64,000 bases of DNA from an uncultured Planctomycetota bacterium. Lineage in GTDB: Bacteria > Planctomycetota > Phycisphaerae > UBA1845 > Fen-1342. Positions 15,646 through 24,836 of this stretch are shown here, piece by piece. Where the stretch lies: positions 310,001 through 374,000 of the forward strand of contig CAADGL010000012.1 in assembly GCA_900696525.1 (NCBI GenBank), in the 5' to 3' direction. The position numbers and the translations under genes were made by a program. The notes beneath the pieces are model-generated. The model made no database searches and was not told the DNA's origin. It worked only from the letters and a program-made list of their open reading frames with translations. How positions within the stretch are numbered: position 1 is the stretch's first letter; each line of letters starts with the position of its first letter.

Positions 15646-16929
15646 TCATGAGTTTCCGGCGGCGCTGAGATCGAGCGCGACGATGTCGCGCAGGTCGCGC
15701 AGGTACAGGCGCGTTCCGACGAGGGTGGGCGCCGTCCAGGCCTTCTCCTGGAGGGGCTTGGCGCGCGAGAGGACCGTCAGCCCCTCCGGAGAGGCCGTCG
15801 CCAGCGCCAGGTTTCCCTCCTCGTCGAGGATGATGAGCCGCCCGTCGGCGCACAGCAGGGTCGCCTTGGCGAAGCCGCGTTGGCGCCAGGCGAGCTCGCC
15901 GTCGCTGAGGCGCACGGCCATCATGAACGCCGGCCCGAAGTCGCCGCTGGAGCCGATCGCGAGCTCGCCGAGCACGACGACGTTGCCGTGCTGCACCTTC
16001 AGCCGCTTGTCATGCCAGACCTGCTCGGCCGCATACCGGCCGTCGGCTGCCTTCGTCACGCGAATCACGTAGCTCCCGCCGCCGTACGCCGACGAGAAGA
16101 ACACGCGGTCGGGCGGGAGGAAGACGGGGGTGCTCATGATGGCGGCGGCCTGGCGGTCGAGCGCCAGGCGCCAGCGGATGGCGCCGCTGCGCGGGTCGAG
16201 TCCGGCGCGGTCGGCCGCCAGCGCGACGATGAGATGATCGTCGCCGGCGATGCGCGCCAGGATGGGCGAAGACTGCCCCGGGCGCAGCGGCTCGCTCAGC
16301 CAGGCGACGTCGCCGGTGTCCTGTCTGAAGGCGGCGACGCCCGCCTGGCCGCCGCCGACGTTCAGGATCACCAGGTCGTCGTAGGCGATCGGGCTGGGAC
16401 CGTATCCGCGGCCGACGTGGCTGGCGCCGAGCCTGTCCATGAGATCGTGCGTCCAGAGGAGTTTGCCCGTGTGCTTGTCGAGACAATTCAGAATCACGGT
16501 CCCGCCGACGGTGAACAGGCGATCGCCGACGATCAGCGGCGTGGCGTGCGGGCCGATGCAGAAGTCGGCCTGCATGTCGGGCTTGGCTGGGGCGGCGTAG
16601 GAGTGCTCCCAGAGCGTCTGGCCGGTTTGGGCGTCGATCGCCACGGCCGTCTCGCGGTCGCCGGCGCGGTACATCGTGTAGAGACGCCCGGCCTCGCAGA
16701 GGATCGCCGAGTGGCCGGGGCCGAGCGCGCGGCGCCAGAGCTGGCGCGGGCCGGAATCGGGCCAGCGCGGCGCCAGGCCTTCGGCGCCCGCGCGGAAATC
16801 GCGTGTCGGCCCGCCCCACTGCGTCCAGGCCGGCGTCTCCGCGGTCGCAGTCGCCGGCACAAGCAGAACCAGCACGGCGGCTCGCAACGGGAATGACGTG
16901 GGCGACGCATCGACGAAGCGCTTTCGCAT
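15646..16929 (-). CDS. PQQ-type (quinoprotein-like) beta-propeller protein, exported
   Basis: A 427-residue protein with an N-terminal signal peptide (about residues 1-32). The start ATG at 16929 has GAGG 8 nt upstream. At least five blade motifs of the type D-x-x-T-G-x-x-x-W are visible (DAQTGQTLWE, DKHTGKLLWT, RQDTGDVAWL, DPRSGAIRWR, LSDGELAWR). Such eight-bladed propellers are common planctomycete secreted proteins; they may bind PQQ or act as scaffolds like BamB. No dehydrogenase catalytic site is apparent. It sits between the MFS gene (111 nt) and the YceI-TPR gene (61 nt). Confidence 0.88.
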   Translation of the reverse strand: MRKRFVDASPTSFPLRAAVLVLLVPATATAETPAWTQWGGPTRDFRAGAEGLAPRWPDSGPRQLWRRALGPGHSAILCEAGRLYTMYRAGDRETAVAIDAQTGQTLWEHSYAAPAKPDMQADFCIGPHATPLIVGDRLFTVGGTVILNCLDKHTGKLLWTHDLMDRLGASHVGRGYGPSPIAYDDLVILNVGGGQAGVAAFRQDTGDVAWLSEPLRPGQSSPILARIAGDDHLIVALAADRAGLDPRSGAIRWRLALDRQAAAIMSTPVFLPPDRVFFSSAYGGGSYVIRVTKAADGRYAAEQVWHDKRLKVQHGNVVVLGELAIGSSGDFGPAFMMAVRLSDGELAWRQRGFAKATLLCADGRLIILDEEGNLALATASPEGLTVLSRAKPLQEKAWTAPTLVGTRLYLRDLRDIVALDLSAAGNS

Positions 16930-17040
16930 CAGGCAACCTCGCTGGCCATTGAGCACGTTGGCGGCATCAACCGGCTCCCACAGGAGACGGGCGTCGCGAG
17001 CGCCGCCGCCCAAAAACCGCGCGCCGGGCGTCACCGGCGG

Positions 17041-18411
17041 TCAGACGCCGTCCTCGGTCGGCGGCGGATCGACGGAAACGCGGGCGTTCCGGCCGGCATC
17101 GCGGGCCAGGCGGTGGAACATCCAGCCGCCCATGCCGGCGAGCACGCAGGCGATGAGCGCCGCGCCCCAGTCGAGCCAGACCAGGGCCGCCCAGCCGACG
17201 AAGGGCATGATGATTCCGCGCAGCCCGGTCAGGGCGACGTGAATCCCCATGTAGAGCTCGGCGTTGTGCGGGGCGGCGAAGTGCAGGTGGCCGAGGTTCC
17301 AGGCGATCGCACCACCGGCGCGCCCGCTGCCGACCAGCACGGCGCTCAAACCGAGCAGGACGACGGCGGCGGCGTACCCCCAGTGTCCCCCTGGCACGAG
17401 GGCGACGAGCCCCAGCAGCCCGAGTGCGATCGCCAGGAACCAGTTCAGGCTGTTGGACACGCGAAAACGCAGCACGCCGACGCGGTCGAAATACCTCGCC
17501 CAGAACGAAAGCGACGCCAGAAGCGTCACGCTTGGAATGATCTCCAGCAGCAACGCCGACGAGAAGAACCCGAGTCCGAGCCGCGTGGTGATGACGATTG
17601 CGAGCACGGCCTCCATCATCAGCCACGCCGATCCCAGCAGCCACTGGGCCGTGCAATAGCGCGCGAAATCGCGGTCCTCGCGCAGGATCGCGGCCGACTC
17701 GCGCAGCCCGCCCAGCAGCCCTCGCCGCCGGGCGCCCAGGGCGCGCTGCCGCTCGCGATGCTGGCGGCGGATGCGGCGCTCGCCGCGCACGGGCATGCGC
17801 CGCATCGGGGCCAGCGAGAGCAACGCCACGGCGCCGATGAGCGGATAGACCCAGCGGTAGTGCGATGCGTCGGCGTTGAAGAGCAGGGCGGTCGCCGCGC
17901 CGGCGATCAGCGCCATGAGGAAGCGCAGTCCCTGAAGCCGGCCGGTGATGCGCGCCCGGAACTCCCGCGGGTAGTTCAGGCTCCACATGCTGGTGCGGAC
18001 GTTGATGATGCCGGCCAGGAAGACGTGCGCCAGCGCGAGCTGGGCGGCGAAGACCCACCCGCCCCAGGGAATCCAGCCGCTGGGCGTCAGCCCGACCGAA
18101 GCGAAGCTCGCGATGGCGGCAGCCGCCAGCAGGATGAACAGGCGCCGCCGCGAGCGTCCGCGGACCGCCACGCTCCACAGCAGGCTGAGCAGATTGGCGA
18201 GCATGGGTGTGGCCACGACGAAGGTGATGAGCAGCGGCGAGCCTTCGAACGTCTTGGCGACGACGATGCGCGAAGTGCGGCCCTCGATCAGGCCGGCGAA
18301 CACGCCCCAGGCCGCCATGTGACAGCGCTCCAGCCGGAAGCTCGTGCGGGCCAGCCAGGGGATGTCGTCGCTGCGCAGGAAATCGAGGAGGCGTCGTACG
18401 CTGGTGCTCAC
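17041..18411 (-). CDS. MFS-type transporter
   Basis: A 456-residue integral membrane protein with about 10-12 hydrophobic segments and a basic cytoplasmic loop near its middle (MRRMPVRGERRIRRQHRER), the usual layout of a major facilitator transporter. Substrate unknown. The start is the GTG at 18411, which begins a short amphipathic N-terminus (VSTSVRRLLDFL) and removes a Pro/Arg-rich upstream extension. It heads a minus-strand cluster and is divergent from thyX, so a promoter must lie in the 100 nt between them. Confidence 0.8.
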   Translation of the reverse strand: MSTSVRRLLDFLRSDDIPWLARTSFRLERCHMAAWGVFAGLIEGRTSRIVVAKTFEGSPLLITFVVATPMLANLLSLLWSVAVRGRSRRRLFILLAAAAIASFASVGLTPSGWIPWGGWVFAAQLALAHVFLAGIINVRTSMWSLNYPREFRARITGRLQGLRFLMALIAGAATALLFNADASHYRWVYPLIGAVALLSLAPMRRMPVRGERRIRRQHRERQRALGARRRGLLGGLRESAAILREDRDFARYCTAQWLLGSAWLMMEAVLAIVITTRLGLGFFSSALLLEIIPSVTLLASLSFWARYFDRVGVLRFRVSNSLNWFLAIALGLLGLVALVPGGHWGYAAAVVLLGLSAVLVGSGRAGGAIAWNLGHLHFAAPHNAELYMGIHVALTGLRGIIMPFVGWAALVWLDWGAALIACVLAGMGGWMFHRLARDAGRNARVSVDPPPTEDGV

Positions 18412-18511
18412 GGGGCCGCCGATGATAGCCGCCGCCGGTCGCCGCGCGAACCGCGGCCCGCAGCGCCGCACCCGCCGAAAGGCGATAAGATGCGCCGCGG
18501 GAGGCGCCGAG

Positions 18512-19282
18512 ATGAAGATCGTACGCACGCCGGCGGTGTACCTGGTCGGACGGCAGGAGATCGACCCGCGGGCGGTCGAGCAGTTCCTGCGGGATCACGG
18601 TCTGGCCTGGCAGACGGACACCGAGGTCGGGGCCGAGGCGCTGTGCGAGATGGCCGGCCGCGTCTGCTACATGTCCTTCGGCAAGGGCCGCAAGACCAAC
18701 GCCGAGTACCTCGGCAACATCCTCAGCGTGCAGCACGGCTCGGTGCTAGAGCACGCCGCCTGGAACTTCATCATCACCGGCGTGTCGCGCTCGTTCACGC
18801 ACGAGCTGGTGCGGCACCGGGCCGGGTTCGGGTACTCGCAGCTCTCGCAGCGCTACGTCGACGAGAGCACGGCGGACTTCGTCGAGCCGGACTGCATCGC
18901 CGACGACCCCGAGCTGCACACGATCTGGCTGGAGGCGGTGCGCCACGCGCACGAGGCCTACTGCAAGCTCGTCGACGGCCTGGCGCGGCGCTTCGAGAGC
19001 GAGCCGTCGGCCACGCTGCGGCGCAAGCTGGCGCGCCAGGCGGCCCGCAGCGTGCTGCCCAACGCGACCGAGACGAAGATTTTCGTCACGGGCAACGCCC
19101 GCGCCTGGCGGCATTTCGTCGAGCTGCGGGCCAACGAGCACGCCGAGACCGAAATCCGCGTCGTGGCCGTCGAAATCCTCAAGCTGCTTCAAGGCGAAGC
19201 GCCGAACATCTTCGGAGACTACACGCTCGAGCCCCTGGGCGATGGCACCGCCGCCGCGCGCACGCCCAATCGCAAGGTCTGA
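18512..19282 (+). CDS. thyX: FAD-dependent thymidylate synthase ThyX
   Basis: ThyX makes dTMP from dUMP with methylene-tetrahydrofolate, FAD and NADPH. The 256-residue protein has the flavin/dUMP motif in the form RHRAGFGYSQLSQRY, preceded by SVLEHAAWNFIITGVSR and followed by a C-terminal RANEHAETEIRVVA segment with the conserved R-x-x-x-H-A-x-x-E-I. The motif is one residue longer than the classical RHR-x7-S. The ATG at 18512 has a GGGAGG ribosome site. The MFS gene is divergent; a TPR/cytochrome-like gene follows 48 nt downstream. Confidence 0.95.
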   Translation: MKIVRTPAVYLVGRQEIDPRAVEQFLRDHGLAWQTDTEVGAEALCEMAGRVCYMSFGKGRKTNAEYLGNILSVQHGSVLEHAAWNFIITGVSRSFTHELVRHRAGFGYSQLSQRYVDESTADFVEPDCIADDPELHTIWLEAVRHAHEAYCKLVDGLARRFESEPSATLRRKLARQAARSVLPNATETKIFVTGNARAWRHFVELRANEHAETEIRVVAVEILKLLQGEAPNIFGDYTLEPLGDGTAAARTPNRKV

Positions 19283-19330
19283 TCCCGCGGTGACCTCCGC
19301 GGGCGAGCGGCCAAGAGGGAGCCGGTTGCC

Positions 19331-20473
19331 ATGAGGATGCGAATCGCGCGAGCGAGCACAGCGGTCGCAGCGTGGGCGGCGCTGCCGCTGCTGGCGGGAC
19401 TGGCCGGCAGCCAGACCACGCGACCCGCACCACCAGCGACGCGACCCGCCCCAGCGACGCAACCCGCCGGCGGGCCGCAGCCGATCGACGAGGAGTATCG
19501 CCGGCGGGCGGCGGCGCTCGATCCGGCGGACATCGAGGCGCACGTCGCGCTGGCGGCGTGGGCGCGTGAGAAACGGCGCTTCGACCTCGTCAGCGTGCTG
19601 TGCAAGTACGTGCTGTCGCTTCAGCCCGATCACGCGAACGCCCGGCTGCTGCTGGCGGAGGCCGCGCAGGCGCTCAACCCGGCGGCGGCGGCCGGCGAGA
19701 CCCCGCGCCGGCCGCGCGAACGCCTGTCCGCCCCGCAGATGCTCTCGGACCGTGACATCAACCGCCTGAAGTTCTACGAGCTGCGCCTCGACGGCCCGCC
19801 GGAGCCGATGCAGGTTCGCTTCCTTCGCAGGCAGGGCGAACCGCCCGTTGAGGAGCTCGTACGCCAGGACATTCTGCGCCAGGGCGAGCCGCTCGACGCG
19901 AACTGGACGAACGTGCTGGAGCGCGGCCGCAACGAGGAGAAGCTGCGCCTGATCGCCCGCGAGACCGGCGCCAAGTATGCCGACCGCATCGACATCCGCA
20001 GCAATCCCAAGGTCTTCGAGGACTTCCGCCGGCACGTGCTGCCGCTCGTCAACCGCGGCTGTGCGCGCGGCGGCTGCCATACGGGGCCGGACGCCGAGGC
20101 GTTTCGGCTGCCGAGCGGGGCGCGGCAGTCGGACCGCTTCCTGTTCACGACTTTCTTACTGCTGGCGGAGGCCGACCCGCCCGGCGGGCCGCTGATCAAC
20201 CGCAGCATTCCGGAGGAGAGCACGCTGCTGACCTACATGCTGCCCGCCAGCGAGACCCGCCGGCCGCATCCGCCGCTGCCGGCGGGCCGCATGAGCCCGG
20301 CGATCCGCTCGCGGGCGGAGCGCGATTACCAGTTGGTGCTGGATTGGATCAGCTCGTTGCGGGGGCCGTCGCCGGCCTATGAGCTCGATTACGTCTACCC
20401 GCCCTGGCTGAGCCGCCGCCCGCGCGCGGGTGAACTGATGCTCGGCGAAGACGAGACGGAACCGGAGCCGTAG
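19331..20473 (+). CDS. Exported TPR protein with planctomycete-type cytochrome-like domain
   Basis: A 380-residue protein with a signal peptide (about residues 1-28), a Thr/Pro-rich linker, a helical TPR-like region (about 55-115) and a C-terminal domain with one CARGGCH motif near residues 243-249. That domain, with a later RMSPAIRSRAERDYQLVLDWI segment, resembles cytochrome-like domains of planctomycete secreted proteins. The Cys spacing is CX4CH rather than CX2CH; some such spacings do bind heme, but this is not certain. The ATG at 19331 follows a GAGGGAG; a second ATG lies 6 nt on. It lies after thyX and converges on the DUF362 gene. Confidence 0.75.
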   Translation: MRMRIARASTAVAAWAALPLLAGLAGSQTTRPAPPATRPAPATQPAGGPQPIDEEYRRRAAALDPADIEAHVALAAWAREKRRFDLVSVLCKYVLSLQPDHANARLLLAEAAQALNPAAAAGETPRRPRERLSAPQMLSDRDINRLKFYELRLDGPPEPMQVRFLRRQGEPPVEELVRQDILRQGEPLDANWTNVLERGRNEEKLRLIARETGAKYADRIDIRSNPKVFEDFRRHVLPLVNRGCARGGCHTGPDAEAFRLPSGARQSDRFLFTTFLLLAEADPPGGPLINRSIPEESTLLTYMLPASETRRPHPPLPAGRMSPAIRSRAERDYQLVLDWISSLRGPSPAYELDYVYPPWLSRRPRAGELMLGEDETEPEP

Positions 20474-20484
20474 CCGGTGGCGGC

Positions 20485-21774
20485 TCAGGCCTCGGGAGTC
20501 GCATGCGCGACCTTGCGCCGGCGGAGCGAGAACTCCGGGGCTTCCTTCACGCACGTACCGAGGATCGCCAGCGACTTGACGAACGCGCTCCAGCCGGCCT
20601 TGCTCAGGCGCGCCGGCTGGTCGCCGACGTGGGGATAGCCGGCCTCGGTCGCCAACGCCTGCACGGCGTCCCAGTTGTGAAAGAGCTTGCCCCAGTCGCT
20701 GCCCAGCACCTCGCGCATCATCTTGCGCGCCAGCACCGGGTACCAGAAGCTGTCGTGGTAGATCACGCTCGCGATGTACGCCCACGGCGCCAGCACCGTC
20801 TTCAGCGACCACTCGATCGGCCGCTTCAACGGGCCCCAGTAGATCTGGTGCTGCATCCGGCTCGCGAACGTCATCTTCTTGAACGGCCCGGCGAAACGCC
20901 AGTTCTCCGCCGCCGCCTGCTGGTCGCCCACGATCTCGATCTGCCGCGGGTCGCCGCAGCCCAGGCCGAGATCATGGGCCAGCCGGATGAACCTGATGCT
21001 CAGCGGGTCCATGCCCATGAGCTTGGCGGCGACGGCGTCGATGGCCACCTGGTCGGCGCTCGCCAGAATGACGTTCTTGACGTGCGGAACCATGCAGCGC
21101 GGGCCGGGCCCGTCGCCGGCGAAGGTGCCGTCCATCACCGCGAACACGCCGCGGTGAATCTTCTTCTGGATCATCAGCAGGTCGACGAGCGTCTCGTGAA
21201 TGACCGGGTGCGTCCAGTGTCGATGCTCGTTCAACAGCCCGCCGAAGGCGTTCTTCATCGCCCCGGTGGTGGTGGTGAAGATGTGCGTCTTGACCGTCGG
21301 CAGGTGCAGGATGTTCTCGCCGATGAAGCGGCGCGGGATCATGAAGCCGTGCCTGTAGACGTCGTTGAGGCACAGGAACTGCTTGGTCAGGTCGCCGACG
21401 GCATCTCGGATGTGGATCCATTCCTCGCCTTCGTAGAGGTGGATGTTGCGCAGGCCGTGAGCCTGGACCACGTTGATCTGCTTGTTCTCGCGCTCGCCGA
21501 AGCGGGCGTCGATGACCACGGTGCGGTTGTGGCATGCGTGGATCAGGCTCGGGTCGAAGCCGTCACGCTTCATCGCCCGGATTACGCCTTCGAGCTGCCA
21601 GGGGGTGGTGCTGCTGCCGGGAAAGAAAAAATGCCAACTGATGTTGACCTTCAGGGCCGTGTCGGCGGACTTGTCGAGCACATCCTGGTAGCCGGCCAGG
21701 TTCAGCAGCTCGTGATAGTCCTTCAGCACCGTGCCCGGGCTGGTTCTCAGGACGGCGACCCTCGACCTGGCCAT
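20485..21774 (-). CDS. DUF362 family protein
   Basis: A 429-residue protein. Residues about 30-330 carry the DUF362 pattern: ALKVNISWHFFFPG, then LPTVKTHIFTTTTGAMKNAFGGL, then DGTFAGDGPGPR, then ASADQVAIDAVAAKLMGMDP. The reaction of this family is not established; many members carry C-terminal ferredoxin clusters, but none is present here. The C-terminal 100 residues contain two hydrophobic helices (near ILAPWAYIASVIYHD). The start ATG at 21774 lies downstream of GGGGGAAG. It is probably cytoplasmic or membrane-associated. It converges on the cytochrome-like gene. Confidence 0.85.
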   Translation of the reverse strand: MARSRVAVLRTSPGTVLKDYHELLNLAGYQDVLDKSADTALKVNISWHFFFPGSSTTPWQLEGVIRAMKRDGFDPSLIHACHNRTVVIDARFGERENKQINVVQAHGLRNIHLYEGEEWIHIRDAVGDLTKQFLCLNDVYRHGFMIPRRFIGENILHLPTVKTHIFTTTTGAMKNAFGGLLNEHRHWTHPVIHETLVDLLMIQKKIHRGVFAVMDGTFAGDGPGPRCMVPHVKNVILASADQVAIDAVAAKLMGMDPLSIRFIRLAHDLGLGCGDPRQIEIVGDQQAAAENWRFAGPFKKMTFASRMQHQIYWGPLKRPIEWSLKTVLAPWAYIASVIYHDSFWYPVLARKMMREVLGSDWGKLFHNWDAVQALATEAGYPHVGDQPARLSKAGWSAFVKSLAILGTCVKEAPEFSLRRRKVAHATPEA

Positions 21775-21988
21775 GCTCACGCGCTTCCCCCGTTCATCGC
21801 TTCTCCCGCTCGCGGATTCTCGCGTTCCTGGGCGCCCGCTTCTCTTGTGAAACCGATTATAGAGCCGCCCCCCGTCGCCGTCCCTTCCCGCGGGCTCAGA
21901 GCGCGGCCGACACCGGGTGCGGGCAGCGCCAGCGCCCGGCGGCGGCAGCAATTGATAACAATTGCTCCTGACAGCACCTGCGGGCGGA

Positions 21989-23635
21989 TCATGCCGACTG
22001 ATTCATCGCCCGATCGAGGCCGCGGGCGTCGGCAGAGGTCTCGGAGAACTCGACGCGGGCGCGGTCGATCTGCTCCTGCCAGCGCGGCCGCTCGCGGCCG
22101 AGCGTCGTGGTGAGCAGGGCCGCGAAGCCGGGGTCGAACTGCGAGCCGGCGGCCAGGTTGATCTCCGCCAAGGCGTCGTCGATCGAGCGCCCCTGGCGGT
22201 ACGCCCGGTTGCACGTGATGGCGTCGAACGCCTCCGCGATGGAGATGATGCGCGAGCCGATGGGGATGCGCTCGCCCTCCAGCCCGTCGGGATACCCCGA
22301 GCCGTCGAAGTTCTCGCGGATGTGCCGGATCATCAGCACCTCGGTCTCGAAGACGCGCAGCGGCTCGAGGATGCGGCAGGTGATCAGCGGCACCTGGCGC
22401 ACCAGGGCCATCTCGTCGGCCCGCAGCGGCCGCGGCTTCAGCAGCAGCCGGTCGGGCAGGCCGATCTTGCCCAGGTCGTGAAGCATCGCCGCGTTCGCGA
22501 CGGCGGTCTGCATGGGCTTCGACCAGCCGGCGGCCTGGGCGAGCCACTCGGAGTACTGCTTGACGTTCCGCGAGTGCCAGGCGCTGTAGCGGTCGCGGGC
22601 GTCGAGCGCCTGGACCAGGGCCCAGATGCTCTGGAGGCACAGCTCCTTCGAGCGCAGGCTCAGCGCGTGCACTTCCTTGCGCAGCCGATCGACCTCGTCC
22701 AGCGGGGGCTCCGGCGCGGCGTCGCCGTCCGAGAGCCGGTCGCAGCGCGTGCTGCGGTTGCGGCCGCAGCGCTTGCTGTGATACAGGGCGCGGTCGCCGA
22801 GGTCGATCAGGGCGCTCACCGACGTCGCCGCCGGGTCGCTCGAGCACGCAACGCCGACCGAGGCGGTGATCTCCAGTTGCGGATGCTGCGAGATGCGGAC
22901 GTCGCTGGCGAGCGACTCGCGCAGGCGGTCGGCGAGCTGCGCGGCCTCCTCCAGGTTCGTCTGCGGGCAGATGACCGCGAACTCCTCGCCGCCGTAGCGG
23001 GCCACGAAATCGGTGTCGCGGATGGCGCGGGCCAGGTGCCGGGCGGCGAGGCGCAGGACGTGGTTGCCGACCTCGTGCCCGTAGGTGTCGTTGATGGCCT
23101 TGAAGTGATCGAGATCGATCATCAGCAAGGCCAGCGCACCGCCGTAGCGCCGCGTGCGCGAATACTCGTGCTCGAGCAGCGTGCGGAACTGGGTGTGGTT
23201 CCACAGGTCGGTCAGGCCGTCGGTGAGCGCGGCGCGCTCCAGGCGGTCCTGGAGGCGGTGGATGCGCATGCCGTTGCGAATGCGGGCGCGCAGCTCCTCC
23301 GGGTCATACGGCTTGGCCAGGTACTCGTCGGCGCCCGCGTTCAGCGCCGCGCGTCGCGACGCCGCCGTGCCCCCCGCCGTCAACACGACGAAATACGTGC
23401 CGTCGAGCGTGACGTCGCTGCGGATGCGGCGGCAGACCTCGATGCCGGCGAGCTCGGGCAGGTACTCGGCGCAGATGACGACTTTCGGGCGGTGGCGATA
23501 GACCTGGCGCAAGCCCTCGTTTCCCTCGGTCGCCTCGACCACGCTGAAATCGAGCCACGAAAGACGCTGCACGAGCCGGCCGCGCTCGACCGCGTCGTGC
23601 TCGATCACACAAACATCGATCGTGTTCTTTGTCAT
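21989..23635 (-). CDS. Receiver-like / GGDEF / HD-GYP composite c-di-GMP signalling protein
   Basis: A 548-residue cytoplasmic protein. Residues about 5-125 are receiver-like, but the phosphoacceptor position reads Ala-Glu (ICAEYLPELAG), so phosphorylation may be lost. Residues about 135-300 are a GGDEF domain with an intact YGGEEFAVI and the LIDLDHFKAINDTYGH strand, so cyclic-di-GMP synthesis is likely. Residues about 340-530 are an HD-GYP domain with HDLGKIGLPD, but the usual HHE before DG-GYP reads IRE and the later vaD-fDA reads IAEAFDA, so metal binding may be altered. An ATG 12 nt upstream (23647) is a possible alternative start. Confidence 0.93.
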   Translation of the reverse strand: MTKNTIDVCVIEHDAVERGRLVQRLSWLDFSVVEATEGNEGLRQVYRHRPKVVICAEYLPELAGIEVCRRIRSDVTLDGTYFVVLTAGGTAASRRAALNAGADEYLAKPYDPEELRARIRNGMRIHRLQDRLERAALTDGLTDLWNHTQFRTLLEHEYSRTRRYGGALALLMIDLDHFKAINDTYGHEVGNHVLRLAARHLARAIRDTDFVARYGGEEFAVICPQTNLEEAAQLADRLRESLASDVRISQHPQLEITASVGVACSSDPAATSVSALIDLGDRALYHSKRCGRNRSTRCDRLSDGDAAPEPPLDEVDRLRKEVHALSLRSKELCLQSIWALVQALDARDRYSAWHSRNVKQYSEWLAQAAGWSKPMQTAVANAAMLHDLGKIGLPDRLLLKPRPLRADEMALVRQVPLITCRILEPLRVFETEVLMIRHIRENFDGSGYPDGLEGERIPIGSRIISIAEAFDAITCNRAYRQGRSIDDALAEINLAAGSQFDPGFAALLTTTLGRERPRWQEQIDRARVEFSETSADARGLDRAMNQSA

Positions 23636-23984
23636 GTGCCCCGGCATGCAGCCTGGGCGGCGGTTTCGGGCCGCGCCAGACACCACGAATCAACGCTGGG
23701 TTCAATCGCGGCCCGCAGCGCCCATGTCCCTTGCAGGCACTCCGTCCGCGTGCGGCCATCCGCCGCCACCACCGGACCCACCCCGGGGTCGCCTGCATTA
23801 ATCATTGGATACATCAGCGCTGACGGCGAACGCCGCGCAGCACGCACAAGATGCCCGGAGCGGCTTTCTCGGACGGCCACGACTGGGCCGCCTGACCGCG
23901 CGGGCGTATGATCCTGCGGCCTGGTCGGCCTGATAATGGTCGTTTCGCCCCCACCGGCCCGGCGACCCGGAGGCGTTGCCCGCC
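23636..23984. other. Divergent intergenic region between signalling gene and panB
   Basis: A 349-bp gap that must hold both promoters. A GATAAT element at 23932-23937 lies about 50 nt before the panB ATG, without a clear -35 partner. GGAGG at 23968-23973 is the panB ribosome site. No RNA gene is apparent. Confidence 0.4.
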
Positions 23985-24836
23985 ATGTCCCCCGCGCTCG
24001 ACCACCCCGTTCGTCTTTCCGACCTCCGCCGACTGAAGGCCGAGGGCCGCAAGTTCGCGATGCTGACGGCGTACGACTACCCGACCGCCGCCGCTGCGCA
24101 GGCCGCCGGCGTCCCGGTCCTGCTGGTTGGCGACTCGCTGGGCTGCGTGCTGCTCGGACATGAGAACACGCGCGGCGTCCCGCTTGAGCTGATCCTGACG
24201 TTGACGGAGGCGGTCCGCCGTGGCGCGCCAAACGCGTTCCTCATCGGCGACATGCCCTACCAGGCGATGAACGGGGGCGAAGCGCGAGCCGTGTCGGCGG
24301 CGCAGCGTTTTCGAGACGAGGCGGGCTGCGACGCGGTGAAGTTCGAGGCGCAGCGCGCCGACGCAGCGCTGGTGCGCGAGATGACGCGCGCCGGCGTACC
24401 GGTCGTCGCGCACCTGGGCCTGCGGCCGCAGACGATCGACTCTCCCGACGGCTATCGGGCCCAGGCACGCGCCCCGGAGGAGGTCGAAGCCCTCGCCGAC
24501 GATGCCCGCCTGCTGGCCGCCGCCGGCGCTGTCATGCTGCTGCTCGAGGCCGTCCCGAACGAGGCGTCGCGGGCCGTGCTGTCGGCGGTGGACGTGCCGG
24601 TGATCGGCTGCGGCGCCGGCCCCGCGTGCGATGGGCACGTCGTGGTGACGCACGACATGCTTGGGCTCAGCACCATCCGCCCGCCGCGGTTCGTGCCGGT
24701 GCTCGCCGACCTCGGCCAGCGAATGATCGCCGCGATGCGCGAGTATGTCGCGGCGATCGAGAGCGGCCGCTACCCCGCGCCGCAGCACGTCTACGGCATG
24801 CACAAGCAGCCCGCCGATGCCTCCACGAAATCCTGA
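23985..24836 (+). CDS. panB: 3-methyl-2-oxobutanoate hydroxymethyltransferase (ketopantoate hydroxymethyltransferase)
   Basis: PanB transfers a hydroxymethyl group from methylene-tetrahydrofolate to ketoisovalerate, the first committed step of pantothenate and coenzyme A synthesis. The 283-residue TIM-barrel protein shows AMLTAYDYPTA, the metal-site VGDSLG, AVKFEA, VVAHLGLRPQ and the late VIGCGAGPACDG and THDMLGL segments in the right order. The ATG at 23985 is preferred over a TTG 9 nt upstream, which would sit too close to the GGAGG ribosome site. The 3' end overlaps the next gene by 20 nt. Confidence 0.97.
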   Translation: MSPALDHPVRLSDLRRLKAEGRKFAMLTAYDYPTAAAAQAAGVPVLLVGDSLGCVLLGHENTRGVPLELILTLTEAVRRGAPNAFLIGDMPYQAMNGGEARAVSAAQRFRDEAGCDAVKFEAQRADAALVREMTRAGVPVVAHLGLRPQTIDSPDGYRAQARAPEEVEALADDARLLAAAGAVMLLLEAVPNEASRAVLSAVDVPVIGCGAGPACDGHVVVTHDMLGLSTIRPPRFVPVLADLGQRMIAAMREYVAAIESGRYPAPQHVYGMHKQPADASTKS

